Shown here one piece after another: positions 38,488 to 53,273 of a stretch of 64,000 nt of DNA; the first letter of the stretch is position 1; the number at the start of each line of letters is the position of its first letter. The position numbers and the translations under genes are program-made. A model generated the notes under the pieces. The model ran no database searches and was not told the origin of the DNA. It was given only the letters and a program-made list of their open reading frames with translations. This DNA comes from Linyphia triangularis (taxonomy: Eukaryota; Arthropoda; Arachnida; Araneae; Linyphiidae), in the NCBI GenBank assembly GCA_963978545.1, contig OZ021732.1:50263214-50327213 (forward strand), given 5' to 3'.

Positions 38488-38830
38488 CTAGGTGAATACC
38501 CGTGCTTCGTTACGAAATTTTAACATGTGCAATATTTTAGCTGGCTGTGTAGCCTCGTGTTGCGGAAATTTGTCATTCATGTATATATCCCAGTTTTTGA
38601 CGCATTGCTCGAAGGAAGGTTCGTCGCTATGTAAAATCGAGCTCGCTTCGTTCTCTAAAAAGTTCATTGACACATTAACACAGGCTTACTTCACTCGTTG
38701 AAAGGTTCATTGCTATGAAAGCATAGGCTAGCTTCGCTCGCTGAAAGGTTCATCGCTGCGTAAGCATAAGCTCGCTTCAGTCACTAAAATCTAATTGCTA
38801 CGTAAAGCCTTAATATTGGAAGACTCTCTT
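38488..38830 (-). mobile_element. Helitron 3' end in reverse orientation, truncated
   Basis: On the minus strand it ends CACGGGTATTCACCTAG followed by T, nearly the same terminus as H1-H3 but with a different body. The body contains about four degenerate units of roughly 55-60 bp with GAAAGGTTCATTGCTA-type boxes (38607-38805). No matching 5' TC end was found to the right. A 61-codon minus frame (38673-38488) lies over the terminus and is not recognised. Confidence 0.65.
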
Positions 38831-39197
38831 TTGTTGAGAAAAAAAAAAAAAAAAAAATCCGCATACAATAATACAACACACCTTTAAGATTATTTTTACA
38901 CGTTTTTATGAAAAGCAAAATTAGAGGCCAAAACTACTTATGTGGAAACTTTCAGAGCTCTAGGCCTATTCAAAGTCGCTTTTAGTGAAAAAATTAATTA
39001 AAAAAAATAATTAAAAAACAAATTAAAATTTTAACATTCTTTTTGTCAGTCCAATTAGAAGGCCAAAATAACTTGTGTTGAAAATTTCCGAGTGAAATGC
39101 TATATATTATTAAATTGATAATAATTAAAGATGCATATATTGGTGTATCCGGCCCGCGGAAAGCTCCTACCATAAGTCAAACAGCTCCCCTCTAAAA
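38831..39197. other. AT-rich spacer
   Basis: Two short related segments, GAGGCCAAAACTACTTATGT and GAAGGCCAAAATAACTTGTG, lie about 130 bp apart, suggesting an old duplication. No gene was seen. Confidence 0.35.
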
Positions 39198-39224
39198 GTT
39201 CAACCCCGTTAACGACAACCCCAA

Positions 39225-39788
39225 CAGTCAACCCCGTTAACGTCAAGTCGATGGCACCGCCGAAATTTTTCGTGTTAAGCAAATTTCGTGTTAATCGTCT
39301 AAAAACTTTGTCATCTAATTAATGCAGAATTAAAACCATGTGTATGTGCTAGTATATGTGTATTTGTTGTTTCTTATAACATTTACATTGCAAGGTACAA
39401 TAATTTAACACGATATTCATTAAGTAACTCATTATTCGACTTATTTAGAAGTCAGTTATTGATTTTTCCTTTAAGTTTTTATTAAAGCATTTTTTTTTTT
39501 AATTTGTCTACCTCTTCAAAATTATTTAAAGCATATGAAGTATTGTCCTGCTGCATCACGCGATTTATTTATTATTACACGTTGCAAGGCTTCATCTAAA
39601 AAAAAAAAAAGTGGTTGAAAGATCACATTTTTTTTGGTTTCATCTTAAACGAGATTTCATTGTGTAAGATTTCATGTTAAACGAATAAATTAACGTTAAG
39701 TTTAAGCTTCATCGTACGGAGAACTGCCTTTACTTAGTGTTAAACGAGATTTCGTGTTAAGCGATTTCGCGTGAACCGGATTTGTCTG
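39225..39788. mobile_element. Element with pogo/Tc1-like ends, second copy
   Basis: The left end is CAGTCAACCCCGTTAACGTC. The right end, on the opposite strand, is CAGACAAATCCGGTTCACGC, followed by TA (39789-39790). Interior segments such as GAACTGCCTTTACTTAG and ACGAATAAATTAACGTTAAG match the copies at 11233 and 63750. A partial second copy of the left terminus (TTCAACCCCGTTAACGACAA) sits just outside at 39199-39218, so the end was duplicated. Confidence 0.78.
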
Positions 39789-39790
39789 TA

Positions 39791-41769
<1,979 letters not shown>

Positions 41770-42430
41770 TTGACATCACGGTACCTGGGGCCATACTCGT
41801 CATGGCGTATTCTGCCATCCTCTGAAAAAAAAACTAAATATCCAACAGTGCTTGCGGCGTTCGCTAATTCACTTCCGGAACTCCCAACTCTCAAACTTAA
41901 TGAAAAACTCCGAATGTTCCCTCGGGCTCTCGTGTCCTCCTTTTTACGTCAAGACCAAGGCGGGGTCAAAATTCACTTCCAGCCAGTCCTGGAATCGGTA
42001 AGCTTAAATCTCTGGTTTTGAACTATAGCCAATCGTGAACCCTAACCTCACGGAGCTCCCGCCTCTGATCCACAAGCGTCAGAGATTGGACTCGGACCTT
42101 CTGACGTCAATTGCGTGTACCACCTAGAAATCTCAAAGCCCCCTTTCCTACACCTGCAAGACACCTGGACCTCAATAATTTTGAATCCCAGTTTGCTGTC
42201 AAGTTACTGTCAAGTCCGGCGCCACTCTTTGTAAACCTCACCTAAAATTGAAAAGCCCCCGAGTATTTACGATGTCTGGCTTCTGGCTCGATTCCTCCTT
42301 CTCTCGAAATAGTGAATGCAAGCTCGCCCCTTTCAAGTCTTCCTGCCTTTCCATACAAAGCTGACCTTCTTGACCCATACATTCATTGCATTCTCGGGCT
42401 TTTGAAAGTAACCCGCTAACATATGTTCCA
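41770..42430. other. GC-richer block of unknown nature
   Basis: The base composition is distinctly higher in C and G than the flanks, with CT-rich and CCCC tracts. An 83-codon plus frame (41770-42021) has no known domain, ends with weak splice-like signals and has no strong codon bias. No LTR-like TG...CA pair or terminal repeat was identified. It could be a transposon fragment or a non-coding exon. Confidence 0.3.
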
Positions 42431-42772
42431 AAATGACCTTTTTTTCGGTCGAGACTTTGCGATAGTTTTAATTGACTTCCTTGCTTTTCTCTGGACTTTT
42501 CAAAAATCCTGATGTTCAGTTCAGCGGACTAACACTTTCACAACCGAATAATACTACTTTTTTTTTATTAGGAAATAATTGACACTTTTAACTAATTCAA
42601 AAATTGTAGAGATATAAAGACCTTCCCAAAAAACAACTGGACGTTGTTAAAAAAAAAAGCCCACCAAGTAAAATAATCAGTCAGAAAACGTTGTGAAATC
42701 TAATGTTTTCCGCCAAGCGGTGGCGTTTAGTTTCTCTAGAGTACTTCGATACAATGAACTAAATTGGGATTA

Positions 42773-42938
42773 TTAGGGGAATCCCCATAGGTAATCAGAA
42801 CTTGGCAGGCAATAGTTATTTCGGATTAATCTCAATTCATTTACTTTAGTTACTTTGCATCCATTGCACTGAATTTAAATTAATTCTATAAAAACTGTAG
42901 CCTGCCAAGTACTGATTGCCTATGGGGCTTCCCCTAAT
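42773..42938. mobile_element. 166-bp MITE with about 39-bp inverted ends
   Basis: The left arm 42773-42811 has TTAGGGGAATCCCCATAGG and ACTTGGCAGGC. The right arm 42900-42938 has GCCTGCCAAGT and CCTATGGGGCTTCCCCTAA, with only a few mismatches. There is no coding capacity and the TSD is unclear. Confidence 0.85.
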
Positions 42939-43108
42939 CTCGACATGTTTTTAATATAACTTGACACGCTGTTAACTAAAATATAAAAATTTCGATGGAT
43001 ATTCACGCTAAAGAATGTATCTTCCATAATAAGGAAAATAATTCATTGAAATTAAACTCAAAAGGTGTCTGCGATTTAAAGCTAATTGGGTTCTAACAAA
43101 AGTTCTTA

Positions 43109-44649
43109 CAGTAATGCACAAAAGTTTAGACACAACACAAAATTGGGGTTCTATAAAATAGTATTAAGACAGAAGATTTAATCTTTATATCACTTAATAA
43201 TATGCACAAATTACATTCAAAATAGAAATTTGAAAATGAAAAACAAATCTGTTGCGAATTAGCCGCAAAAATAACAAAAACGACAAAAAATCCTTTGCGC
43301 ATAAGTTTAGGCAAAAATAATTTTTTTTAAATTTTTATAAGCAAGCGAAAAGTTTTAGTAATCAATTAAGCTTACACGATGTTTTATCAAATCAAAAACA
43401 CGATTTTCCATTAAAAGCACAAGCTTTTGCAAGGTTTCAGGCTTGATTACATACCACGCCTTTTCAATGGCTTCTTTAAGTTCAAAAATGGTGGAATATT
43501 GCTTTCCAAATTCCTCATACATTTTCGATAGGATTACAGTCAAGACTACTAGCAAGCCAATCGAGAACCATGATTGTTTTGACTTTAAACCACTTTTTCG
43601 TTGACCTGGATGTGTGGATGGATGTATTGTCTTGATGAAATTTCAAGTTCGGTCTACTTAAAACATCACCAAAAGGTAGTAAGTTACTTTCTAGAGTTAC
43701 CTGGTAGGCCTCAGAGTTTTGTTTTCCCTTTAAAACCGCTAGGGAAGTTTGGCCTTTGAATCCAAATCCTCCCAAAACCATAACTAAACCTCTACTTTGA
43801 CGTCGGCTAAAGTGAGTTACAGGATCTACATGAAGATCATGCCAGTAGTAGGAAAATCTTTCTGAACCATCTTGGCTTCATTTTGTTCATTACTATAGAC
43901 ATTATATTTGTTCATTACTGTAGCCATTCGTCACTGTATGACATGTGCTGCTGAGCCAACTCCAGTCTTGCTTCGTTGTGATGAGACTCCAAACGCGGAT
44001 TGCGTTTAAGTTTAGATTTTTTTAAAAACCCGCATTCCACAATTCTTCTACGTACAGTTTCCAGTGAAACTTTAATGGCAATTATATTTTTGATATGATT
44101 TGCAGAGTAATGTTGATTTGAAACCTGTTTTATAATTTGTCTATCATTCCGTTTGCTGGTCGTTCGAGGCCTTCCAGATCGTGTTTGATTGATTATTGTT
44201 ACTAGGGGCTTAAACTCTATAAATACCTCTTTTGGAACGATTTAATGCAATTTATATATCAGAAATGGATTTATTTATCTCTGGCCTTTAACTTCCAAAT
44301 CCTAAAAATCTCTAGATACGAAAATTGCGTAGTCTTAGGCATCATTCTAACCAGTGAAAATTACTTCAAAACTTTTACAGCATCTTAAAGACATTCCCCT
44401 TTGATAATGCTATCACTTCCTCTCAAGAATTTACATAAATCTTACGTTTGTGCTTATACTTTTGAGGCATGCAAAGTTTCAACTTGTTGACGTAAAACAA
44501 TTTTATTTCATTTTTTCTGAACATTTTTCACCTTGCACTTGTTCCTTATGGCTTTAAGAATAAATATTTGAAAAAAACTAGTGAATGTTAAATGAATAGT
44601 ATTGCTTTTTCGTGATTTGCCTCTATGTCTAAACTTTTGTGCAGGACTG
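43109..44649 (-). mobile_element. Tc1/mariner-type transposon, inactive, TA target
   Basis: The ends are CAGTAATGCACAAAAGTTTA on the left and, on the opposite strand, CAGTCCTGCACAAAAGTTTA on the right. Both are bordered by TA (43107-43108 and 44650-44651). The length of 1541 bp is normal for a full Tc1-like element. It carries a broken transposase on the minus strand. Confidence 0.93.
43355..44190 (-). pseudogene. Tc1-like transposase pseudogene (DD34E type)
   Basis: Reading leftwards, the GRPRTT linker between the DNA-binding helix-turn-helix regions appears near 44175, followed by RRRIVECGFLKKS. The middle part around the expected first catalytic Asp (about 43870-43960) has stops. The catalytic core resumes with SYYWHDLHVDPVTHFSRRQS, GGFGFKGQTSLAVLKGKQN and FHQDNTSIHTSR. 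DWLASSLDCNPIENV then places Glu 34 residues after the QDN Asp, as in DD34E enzymes. A frameshift near 43520-43550 separates the C-terminal part, EEFGKQYSTIFELKEAIEKA. Cut-and-paste activity is lost. Confidence 0.88.
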
Positions 44650-44651
44650 TA

Positions 44652-44940
44652 TGTGTGCAAGAGTCTGGAAGCTTAGATATAGAGCTTTTCCTTTTTTTTA
44701 ATAGCGTAATAGTGAGGAATATTTGTCATGAAACGACTGGCGACGGTTGACGAAAAAAATATACACAAATTGATATAAAGCGCTGAATTTTTCCATTTCA
44801 TTTTCTGTTCCTAGAGAATATGTTATTACCAATAAATTTTAAATAAGTTTACAAGTTTTTTTTTCAGTTGCAGCGTCTTCAATAACGTATGTGATATGTT
44901 TATGCATATGATATGTGCGTCTAACTGCCATGTAAGGTAA
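44652..44940. other. AT-rich spacer
   Basis: No gene or repeat was recognised. Confidence 0.4.
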
Positions 44941-44945
44941 CCATT

Positions 44946-44998
44946 CATATCCAAACCATTTGGTAATTTTTTTTAAATTACCAAATGGTTTGGATATG
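44946..44998. repeat. Perfect hairpin, 24-bp arms, 5-nt loop
   Basis: 44946-44969 (CATATCCAAACCATTTGGTA...) is the exact reverse complement of 44975-44998. AACCATT also follows the right arm, so more than one duplication step is likely. Confidence 0.95.
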
Positions 44999-45164
44999 AT
45001 AACCATTTTTTAAAATTATGATTATAATTTTTTTAAATTATCCAATCCTTTTGGCGAATTTTTCGAAAATAAAATATTGCCAAAAATTTTACATTTTTGG
45101 GTTTTTTATTGTTTTTGCCCTATTAATCTACCTTATAATGAGAAAGTTCTGAGTCACTCCAGGT

Positions 45165-45168
<4 letters not shown>

Positions 45169-45211
<43 letters not shown>

Positions 45212-45230
45212 TAGTAGTAGTAGTAGTAGT
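45169..45230. repeat. T-run of about 42 followed by (GTA)n
   Basis: A homopolymer T tract is joined directly to about six to seven GTA trinucleotides. Confidence 0.95.
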
Positions 45231-48200
45231 ATCCTACAAGAAACACGATACTAATTTTAAACCATATGTAATCCATTTTTGTTAGGGGCACTATTAGGAA
45301 TCAAGAAAAGTTTAATCATGCAGGTAAAATTGATATAACGAAACAATTTTTTAAATTTTGGTTTAATTTATTAGTTTGGAAGTGAGAACGCTTAAAAAAT
45401 TGAGTTTATTTTGATAGTCTCTCTTGACTCTGAATGTTTCCTCAACAAAAGGCTGGGGACCGGAAATATTTTATTTTTGCATGCACTCGGCGGGCACAAA
45501 TATCTTCCACTCACAATAATTTCCTGTTGAAACAATGCAAGAGGATTAAAATAAAAGATTCAAGTGGAATAATCGTGCTATTGAAGTATGTACTCTAGAT
45601 TAGAAAAGGGTTATTTTTGCATCAGCAGTAGACAAAAAGATGTTTTGCTTGCTAATTGTGGATGCTGCACCAAACATATATGAGGCTAATGTTGATAAGG
45701 CCGAGGCTGAAGATGCAAATCGTTACCATTCTCAGCATGCCTTTTCGATTTGTTATGTTTGAACTCATTGAACTATACGTGATTTCTCGTTTCCTTTTAG
45801 AGAGAAAATTGCCTTTTATTCTGAACTTCTCTTTAATGTTTTATAACTTTCCTGGTACAAATTTAAATTGTAACTCGTGACAATTTACGTGTTTAGGAAG
45901 GCCATGGATGTGACAGTCATAAAATTGATAAGTGCTGTATTCTTAAGATATCTTTTTCTTGCATGAGATTTTGTTATAATGGAATATTCATATTCAGATG
46001 TCGTTCTTCAAATTGAGTTTTAGGAATGTCATTAATAATTTAAAATGTCATTAATATTAATTATCCAAATTCCAGATAGTGTATTGGTATTTGAAGTAAA
46101 CAACTAAATATTCATAAGTGTCTGATATATCTTAATCAATAATCATTCTTTAAATTTTTAAATAACAGATATTTTTTAATAAAACAAAAGAGTAATATTC
46201 ATGATGAAAATCGTTATACTTCAGTAGCAACATTTTGTAATGGACATCTGTTTAATGTATTTAAGTAAGTATAAGTCAAAAAATTCGAATTAAGAGTCAG
46301 AGTTATTCCCTATTAAGTTTCACCAAGGAAAGCAGGGGTGTAGGCTGTTGACTTGGTACTCTCAAACTTGACCGGATAAGTGCTAATCCACGTGTAATGT
46401 TCACCTTTATCTTATTTTATTTCTTTTAAGTCTGGCATTCATGGACACATGCTCATTTTTAGGTATTCAAAGTCTTTTTTTTCTTTCTTTTTTTTTTTTT
46501 TCTCCCAACTTGAGATAACACAACGTACCACTTTTATGCAAAATGCATACCATGAAGGTGCTTTCACCCTATTTCGGACCCGTCTGTACAAGAAGGTCAG
46601 CGACTGAAAATAAATCTGATCTTTCTATCAGAAAAAGGGGTCGGTGTTTTTTCTTTATATTTGTTTCCCCCGCGTTTCCCCCATGTGTATGAAAGTCTTA
46701 GTCTGGTCCTGATAGAAGTTCTTGGAAGACGATGGCCACTGACCTCGAGTGGATTAAAGGCCAATGACAATTTTGGCGGTCTCTGACCCATGTGTCTTGA
46801 CAATAACAGAATTCCAAAGAGTGGTTCAATTTAGATTATCCAAATGTATGTGAGAATTTATGGATATGTCTATTGGTATCTACATACCTCAAGGACGTAC
46901 CTAGTGGAAGGTTCCTGGGGTTCTGGAATTTTCCCAAATGAAACTTTATGATAAGGATTTTTATGGATAAAAGAGAGAGATTTCTGTAAATAGTTATTTG
47001 TTCTGTAATTGAAATCATCAGTCATATGCTGATTTACAGACATTAATGTTGTTAACATTAGTATCTAATTAATATAACCTTAATGCTTTTTTTATTAACT
47101 ATTCAAAATTAAAATTATTTTAAATACGTTAAAAAATTATGAATCGTATCTAAATCAAAGATTTTTATCGATTTCATATTTTTTTTAAGTATGCAAAGAA
47201 AACTCCACACTCTCAAACTAAAATGATGAGTACTTTTGTTATCAAATAGGGAAACAATGTAAAAAGAGGATGCCGCAGCAAAATAAGTGTTTGCTGTGAA
47301 TGAGAAGTTTTCATTGATTTGAAAAGTTTTCTCATCACTAACCTTTGAATACAAATATTTTCATAAATAGTTAACAATAAGTTTAATTTAGATATATTTT
47401 TTACATACACATATTTTCAAAAGTTGGTAACGATACCGCCTCCTGTAAGAATTCCAGACTCAAATGAGTTGGCACGAGGTTGACACAAGGAATCGTTCGT
47501 CCATAATTTGGGCAATGAGATAAAATGTGCTATTTTCATGACAACTAAAATATACTCGTTGTTATAAAGTGTTGGACAATATTTAAACAATATTAAATGG
47601 CGCTCTTATATTGAAACGTAACGGATATACATTGAATTATTAAAGCATATATTTTATTGTAAAAAATATGATACATCGTATCAATATACAAAAATACAAA
47701 CTATTTTTGATATTTTGTCCCCGAAATCATGATTGCTTCATTTCAAAGATTGGGGAAATCGTGTTTTGGTCACCCACATTTCTCTATTCCATTAGCTTTA
47801 TGTATGAAGATGGACTTTCCAAAATTTGAGTTTTATTAAAAGAAGCAGTCTTCAGATGAGATTCTTGGTATAATTTCAAATTGTTGTTTTCCACAAAAAG
47901 TTTAAAACAGGCGCAAGAGTCCCAGCAAGATTATTTGTTAGGAGGGGCATTTCGCATACAAGGTGGCTAATGTTTTTGTTCAAACCTTATATTTTCAAAA
48001 ATGGTAATTGGATTTCCTACTAAAATATTAATTAATAGTTACGCACTAATATTATTATCAAATGAATAATTTAAAACCCATATACTACTTATTACTTACA
48101 GTGAGTATTACCATTTTACTTATTCATTCTAAATATTCAAACGCCAGGGAGGGTGTGTAAGTGCCCCTTGATCCCCCAAAAAGGTATCATGAACAGAGGC

Positions 48201-48490
48201 GTCTTAGTTCATTTTTACTTCGTAAAAATTGTCCTTTTCGGCTTCGGTTTAATATTTATAGCTTGTAAGAAATGTTTATTAGGAATAAATAAATTGAATA
48301 ATTTTAACATAATCAAAACTTTTTAGAAATGGAATATTTGTCTTGTTTAATATGTACATTGTTTTATTATCTATGCATAGTAAGTGACTGAATTGCAATT
48401 ACTTCAGCATAGATATATTAACTCACTAGTATAGAATTTTGCTGATAAAGTAGAAAAGTAGACTGTGAATGAGATATATGGAGGGGATAT
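45231..48490. other. AT-rich intergenic DNA
   Basis: No gene was recognised. A GC-richer patch at 46590-46800 holds a 68-codon minus frame with no known motif and no support for coding. Confidence 0.35.
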
Positions 48491-48504
48491 ATCCCCTATC
48501 CTGA

Positions 48505-48930
48505 GCGCTTTTTCCCTTTTCACGCTTTTATTGCATTTTTATGGGAGTTTCGGAAGTGGAAATGTATAGAACACCTTCAGAGGTTTTGATCAAAATCACC
48601 ACAGAGATTTTGATCAAAATCGTTAGAACCGCTTTTTAGTAATTACTGAAAAACATGATTTTTTCAATGGCAGCTACATTAAGCGCATGAGCGATTTTGA
48701 CGAAAACTTTAATGGTAGGTGCTTGTGCCACCACCAACCCACACACCAAATTTGAACATCGTAGGTCAATTTGTTCAGGAGTTATGCTGACCACGTGCAC
48801 ACAGGCAGACATTTTTTCTAACTCATTTTTTTTAAATCGGGATGTTCCAAAACGTGGAAAAAATCGAAATTTTCTTTTTGACCGAATGTTATACTTTTAT
48901 TACCCTATGTGTACATATGGGTAATAGAAA
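48505..48930 (+). mobile_element. Dispersed repeat R
   Basis: Ordered blocks: CACGCTTTTATTGCATTTTT, AACACCTTCAGAG, GATTTTGATCAAAATC, TTTTTTAGTAATTACTGAAA, GCATGAGCGATTTTGACGAA, AAATTTGAACATCGTAGGTC and AGGAGTTATGCTGACCACGT. The end is a near-palindrome, ACCCTATGTGTACATATGGG. A reading frame over LMVGACATTNPHTKFEHRRS is open but has no known domain. Confidence 0.85.
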
Positions 48931-48934
48931 GTAA

Positions 48935-49240
48935 ACTAGGGGTGTGAAACATCGCACAACTTTCAATTACACTATATTACTGATGTAGATTTGTATCATT
49001 TACCGTTTTTATATTTTCATCATTAGAAAATAGGGGTGTGGAACAACGCACAACTTTCAATTACACTATATAACATTAGCCATGCAGTAAAATTTGACAT
49101 TGCGATACTTACCATTTTCTTATTTTCTCTCATTTGAATAAAAATGGCAGGTTTGGTGATATTTTAAAAATAATTTTTACACGAGCAAAAAAGTGCCTTT
49201 GCATTATAAACAATACAATGTCCTTGCTTGTGCGTGAAAC
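48935..49240. repeat. Companion repeat unit (GGGGTGTG-GAAC type), duplicated
   Basis: AACTAGGGGTGTGAAACATCGCA and a second GGGGTGTGGAACAACGCACA (49024-49043), each followed by ACTTTCAATTACACTATAT and a TTACC..TTTTTATATTTTCATC-type block. It recurs at 51261-51400 (+) and, inverted, near 50400-50500 and 58430-58735. It seems to form one outer part of the R element. Confidence 0.65.
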
Positions 49241-49289
49241 TTAAAATTATCCATCGTTGATGGCAGAGAGAGCTGAGTTAAAGGCAATC

Positions 49290-49720
49290 GTTTTTCAAAT
49301 TTTTACGCTTTTATCGCATTTTTATGGGAATTTCGGGGGTGGGAATGTTTAGAACACCTTCAGAGATATTACCACATCGATTTTGATCAAATCATTAGAG
49401 CCGTTTTTTAGTAATTACAGAAAAACGTGGGTTTTTTCGATGTCAGCTACCCTATGCGCATGTGCAATTTTGACGAAAACCTTAATGGTAGGTCCTTGTG
49501 CCATCACCTACCCGCACACCAAATTTGAACATCGTAGGTAAATTTGTTCTTGAGTTATGCTTGCCACGTACACACATACACATAGATCACTTTTTTGAAA
49601 TCAGAATGTTCCAAAACGTGAAGAAATGCAAAACAAAAAAAATCGAATTTTTTTTTTTTTGACCGAATCCTATACTTTCATTATCCTATGTATACATATG
49701 GGTTTGTATGCATATGGGAA
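49290..49720 (+). mobile_element. Dispersed repeat R
   Basis: Same block order as at 48505-48930. It ends in CATTATCCTATGTATACATATGG, directly repeated in part, before the following inverted copy. Confidence 0.85.
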
Positions 49721-49789
49721 AGTAAAAATAGCAAAGTCTGGCGACATTTATTGCAATAATTCTTATAAGGACATTTTTTACTTTCAATT

Positions 49790-50290
49790 ATCCATATGCA
49801 ATACATAGGGAAAGATAGGATTCGGTTGGAAAAAATCTCAAATCCTCCTGATCTCAAAAAAAAAAAAAAAAAAAAAAAAATGATCTAGAAAAATTGTCTG
49901 TCTGTGTATCTATGTGTGTGTACATGGTCATCATAACTCCCGAACAAAATGACCTACGTTGTTCAAATTTGGTGAGCAGGTTGGTGATGGCCCAAGGACC
50001 TACCATTAAGGCTTTCGTCAAAATCGGGCATGCGCATAAGGTAGCTGCCATTGAAAAAATCATGTTTTTCAATGATTGCTAAAAAACGGCTCTAACGATT
50101 TTGATAAAAATTGCTGTGCTAATGCCTCTTAAGGTGTTCTAAACATCCCCACATCCTAAATTCCCGTAAAAGTGGTTTAATGGTGAAAAAATTTGAAAAA
50201 CGAATGTTTTCAACACAGAGTCCTCTTTGCTTGAACATAGCTCATGAACGATCGTTTTTCCTCCCCTCCTCAGTTTCACTTATAACAAAG
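49790..50290 (-). mobile_element. Dispersed repeat R (minus orientation)
   Basis: Inverted copy: TGTCTGTCTGTGTATCTATG, AACTCCCGAACAAAATGACC, GACCTACCATTAAGGCTTTC, GGGCATGCGCATAAGGTAGC and AAAAACGGCTCTAACGATTT. It faces the copy at 49290-49720, giving a head-to-head inverted pair. Confidence 0.85.
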
Positions 50291-50679
50291 CATAATATAG
50301 GAATTTTTGAAAAGTATTTCGCCAAAAAAACTATTTTTTTTTTTTTTTTTTTTTTTTAAGGCAAGTATACAAGAGAATAATCGCAATACTGGCCATTTTT
50401 TCTAAGCAAATGATGAAAATATGAAAACGATAAATGACACAAATCTACATCAGTAATATAGTGTAATTGAAAGTTGTGTAATGTTACACACTCCTAGTCT
50501 AAAAAAAAAAAAAAACTCAACCAAAATGTTGATTTTGGTGATATACTTTTCGATAATTCTTATATTATCCTTTCTTATAAGTGAAACTGAGAAGAGGAGA
50601 AAGAACGATCGCTTATAAGCTATGTTCAAGTGAAGAGAAATCTGTGATGAACTGATGGTGAATAGTGGGATCTGTGATC

Positions 50680-51110
50680 CCACTATTCACGCCATTGAAG
50701 TATTTTTAAGGTATTTTCGGAGCTGGGGATCTTTAGAACACCTTCAGAGATATTACCACATTGATTTTGATCAAAATCGTTAGAGCCGTTTTTTAGTAAT
50801 TACTGAAAAAGGTGAGTTTTTTCGATGGCAGCTACCCTATGCGCATGCGCGATTTTGCGGGAAAACTTAATGGTAGGTCCTTGGGCCATCACCAACCTGC
50901 TCACCAAATTTGAACATCGTAGGTCAATTTGTTCGAGATTTATGAATACCACGTACACACAGAAACACAGACAGACCATTTTTCTAGATCACTTTTTTGA
51001 GATCAGGATGCTCCAAAACGTGGAGAAATGCAAAAAAATGCGAATTTTTTTTTGACCGAATCCTATACTTTCATTACCCTTTGTATTACGTATGGATAAT
51101 AGAAAGTAAA
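50680..51110 (+). mobile_element. Dispersed repeat R
   Basis: Full block order, including CCTATGCGCATGCGCGATTT and ACCAAATTTGAACATCGTAG. It ends at CATTACCCTTTGTATTACG and is followed by the companion unit at 51261. Confidence 0.85.
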
Positions 51111-51524
51111 AATGGCCAGTGTGGCGATATTTTTTGCCATAATTAAAACCATAGTTTCAACAAAAGAAAAAAAACTTTGCTAAATAGATAATTTTGCCAA
51201 TATACTTTACAATAATTCTTATATTATCATTTCTTATAAATGAAACTGAGGAGAGGAGAAACTAGGGGTGTGGAACATCGCACAACTTTCAATTACCCTA
51301 AATACTGACGTGGATTTGTGTCATTTACCGTTTTTATATTTTCATCATTCATTTAGAGGAAATGGTCAGTTTGGCGATATTTTTTCCGATAATTTTTGTA
51401 TGGATCATTAATTAAAAAAAAAAAAAAATTTGATTTTGGTTATTTACTTTTTTATAATCCTTATATCATCCTTTGTTATAGGCGAAACTGAGGGGAGAAG
51501 AAAAAACGATCCTTGATGGAGGTA

Positions 51525-52087
<563 letters not shown>

Positions 52088-53273
52088 AAAAGCGGTACTC
52101 GTACAGCAGCTGGGTACCAGATAAAATTCGCCAAATTGCAGCGATAACTCACCAAAACTTTAAAACATGTATAGTTCCTATTAGTCCAGTCATTCTAGAG
52201 TTGAACCTTGCATAAATTCCCATTGAGCTGAAATTTTGCAGAGTGGCTCTATTTGATGCCCTGAGCAACCAACAAAAAGTCCCCTACTCTCCCCCTTCGG
52301 CTTCCTGGTTTTTTAGGTGCTGGAATGCTGGGGCGCTGGAGAAATGCTGGGGCGCTGGAGAAATGCTGGAGCAGCTGTTACTGACGAACGGCTAGTCGCA
52401 TTGAGCTCAAATAGAGCTCAAATGAAAGATAAATAAATGAGCTTTAATTTAAATATAAATTTGATATAATTCATTAACTTACAAATTGATAAAAGCCTGT
52501 CAAAGTCGAAAAACCATGTATTTTTCTATTGTTTTTTTATTTGAGCGCTTCTGTTATTAATAAATGATTTAATCATTTGGCATAAAACTATTTAACTCTT
52601 TTTCAGATTTTTAGAGATTTATAAATATTGCTTGTGTGATAAATAGTTGCATATATATGAGCGTTTCAGTGAAACGCTACCTCGTAATGGGAGTCTCATA
52701 ATAAAGCGTGAGGTGTTTCACCCTGATCAAATCAGACACAATAACCATTTTCCTCAAGTCTTTTCCATTTAAGACCTTTTTTAAACTGGAATACAATATC
52801 ATATTACATAGATATGTAGATAAACATATAATACACATCTATGAGAAAAAATATATCTGAATAAATATTTTAATTAGAAAATTTTAATTTTCAACTATTT
52901 ACATACTGTTAAAATGCAATAACTAATAATGTATAAAAAAAAAGCAATAACAATACTTGTAGGATTAATTCTTATAATCCCCGTCCTTGAAATAACATAG
53001 AAAGTGATGTTAAGTGTGGTTGAAGGGTTATACGACTAGAAAAACTATTTTTTCTTTCTTTTAGAAGATATATATTTATCTTTTTAAAAATCTTTTTTGT
53101 CATTAAAGCAGAAATACTAGGCTGCTTTCTTCATCAAATAGTATACCATCTACGAATTTGTTTTTGCACATCCCTCGGTATTTTCCACAAATATTTGAGC
53201 ATTTAAGTTCTGCTCTCCTGCAATTACACCAGCTACTCGAGTTGCAGTTACTCTTACTGTTGCAAGGTATAAT

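Noticed and set aside
46597..46803. Minus frame of 68 codons in a GC-richer patch
   Set aside because: No domain, no splice support and no similarity that I recognise.
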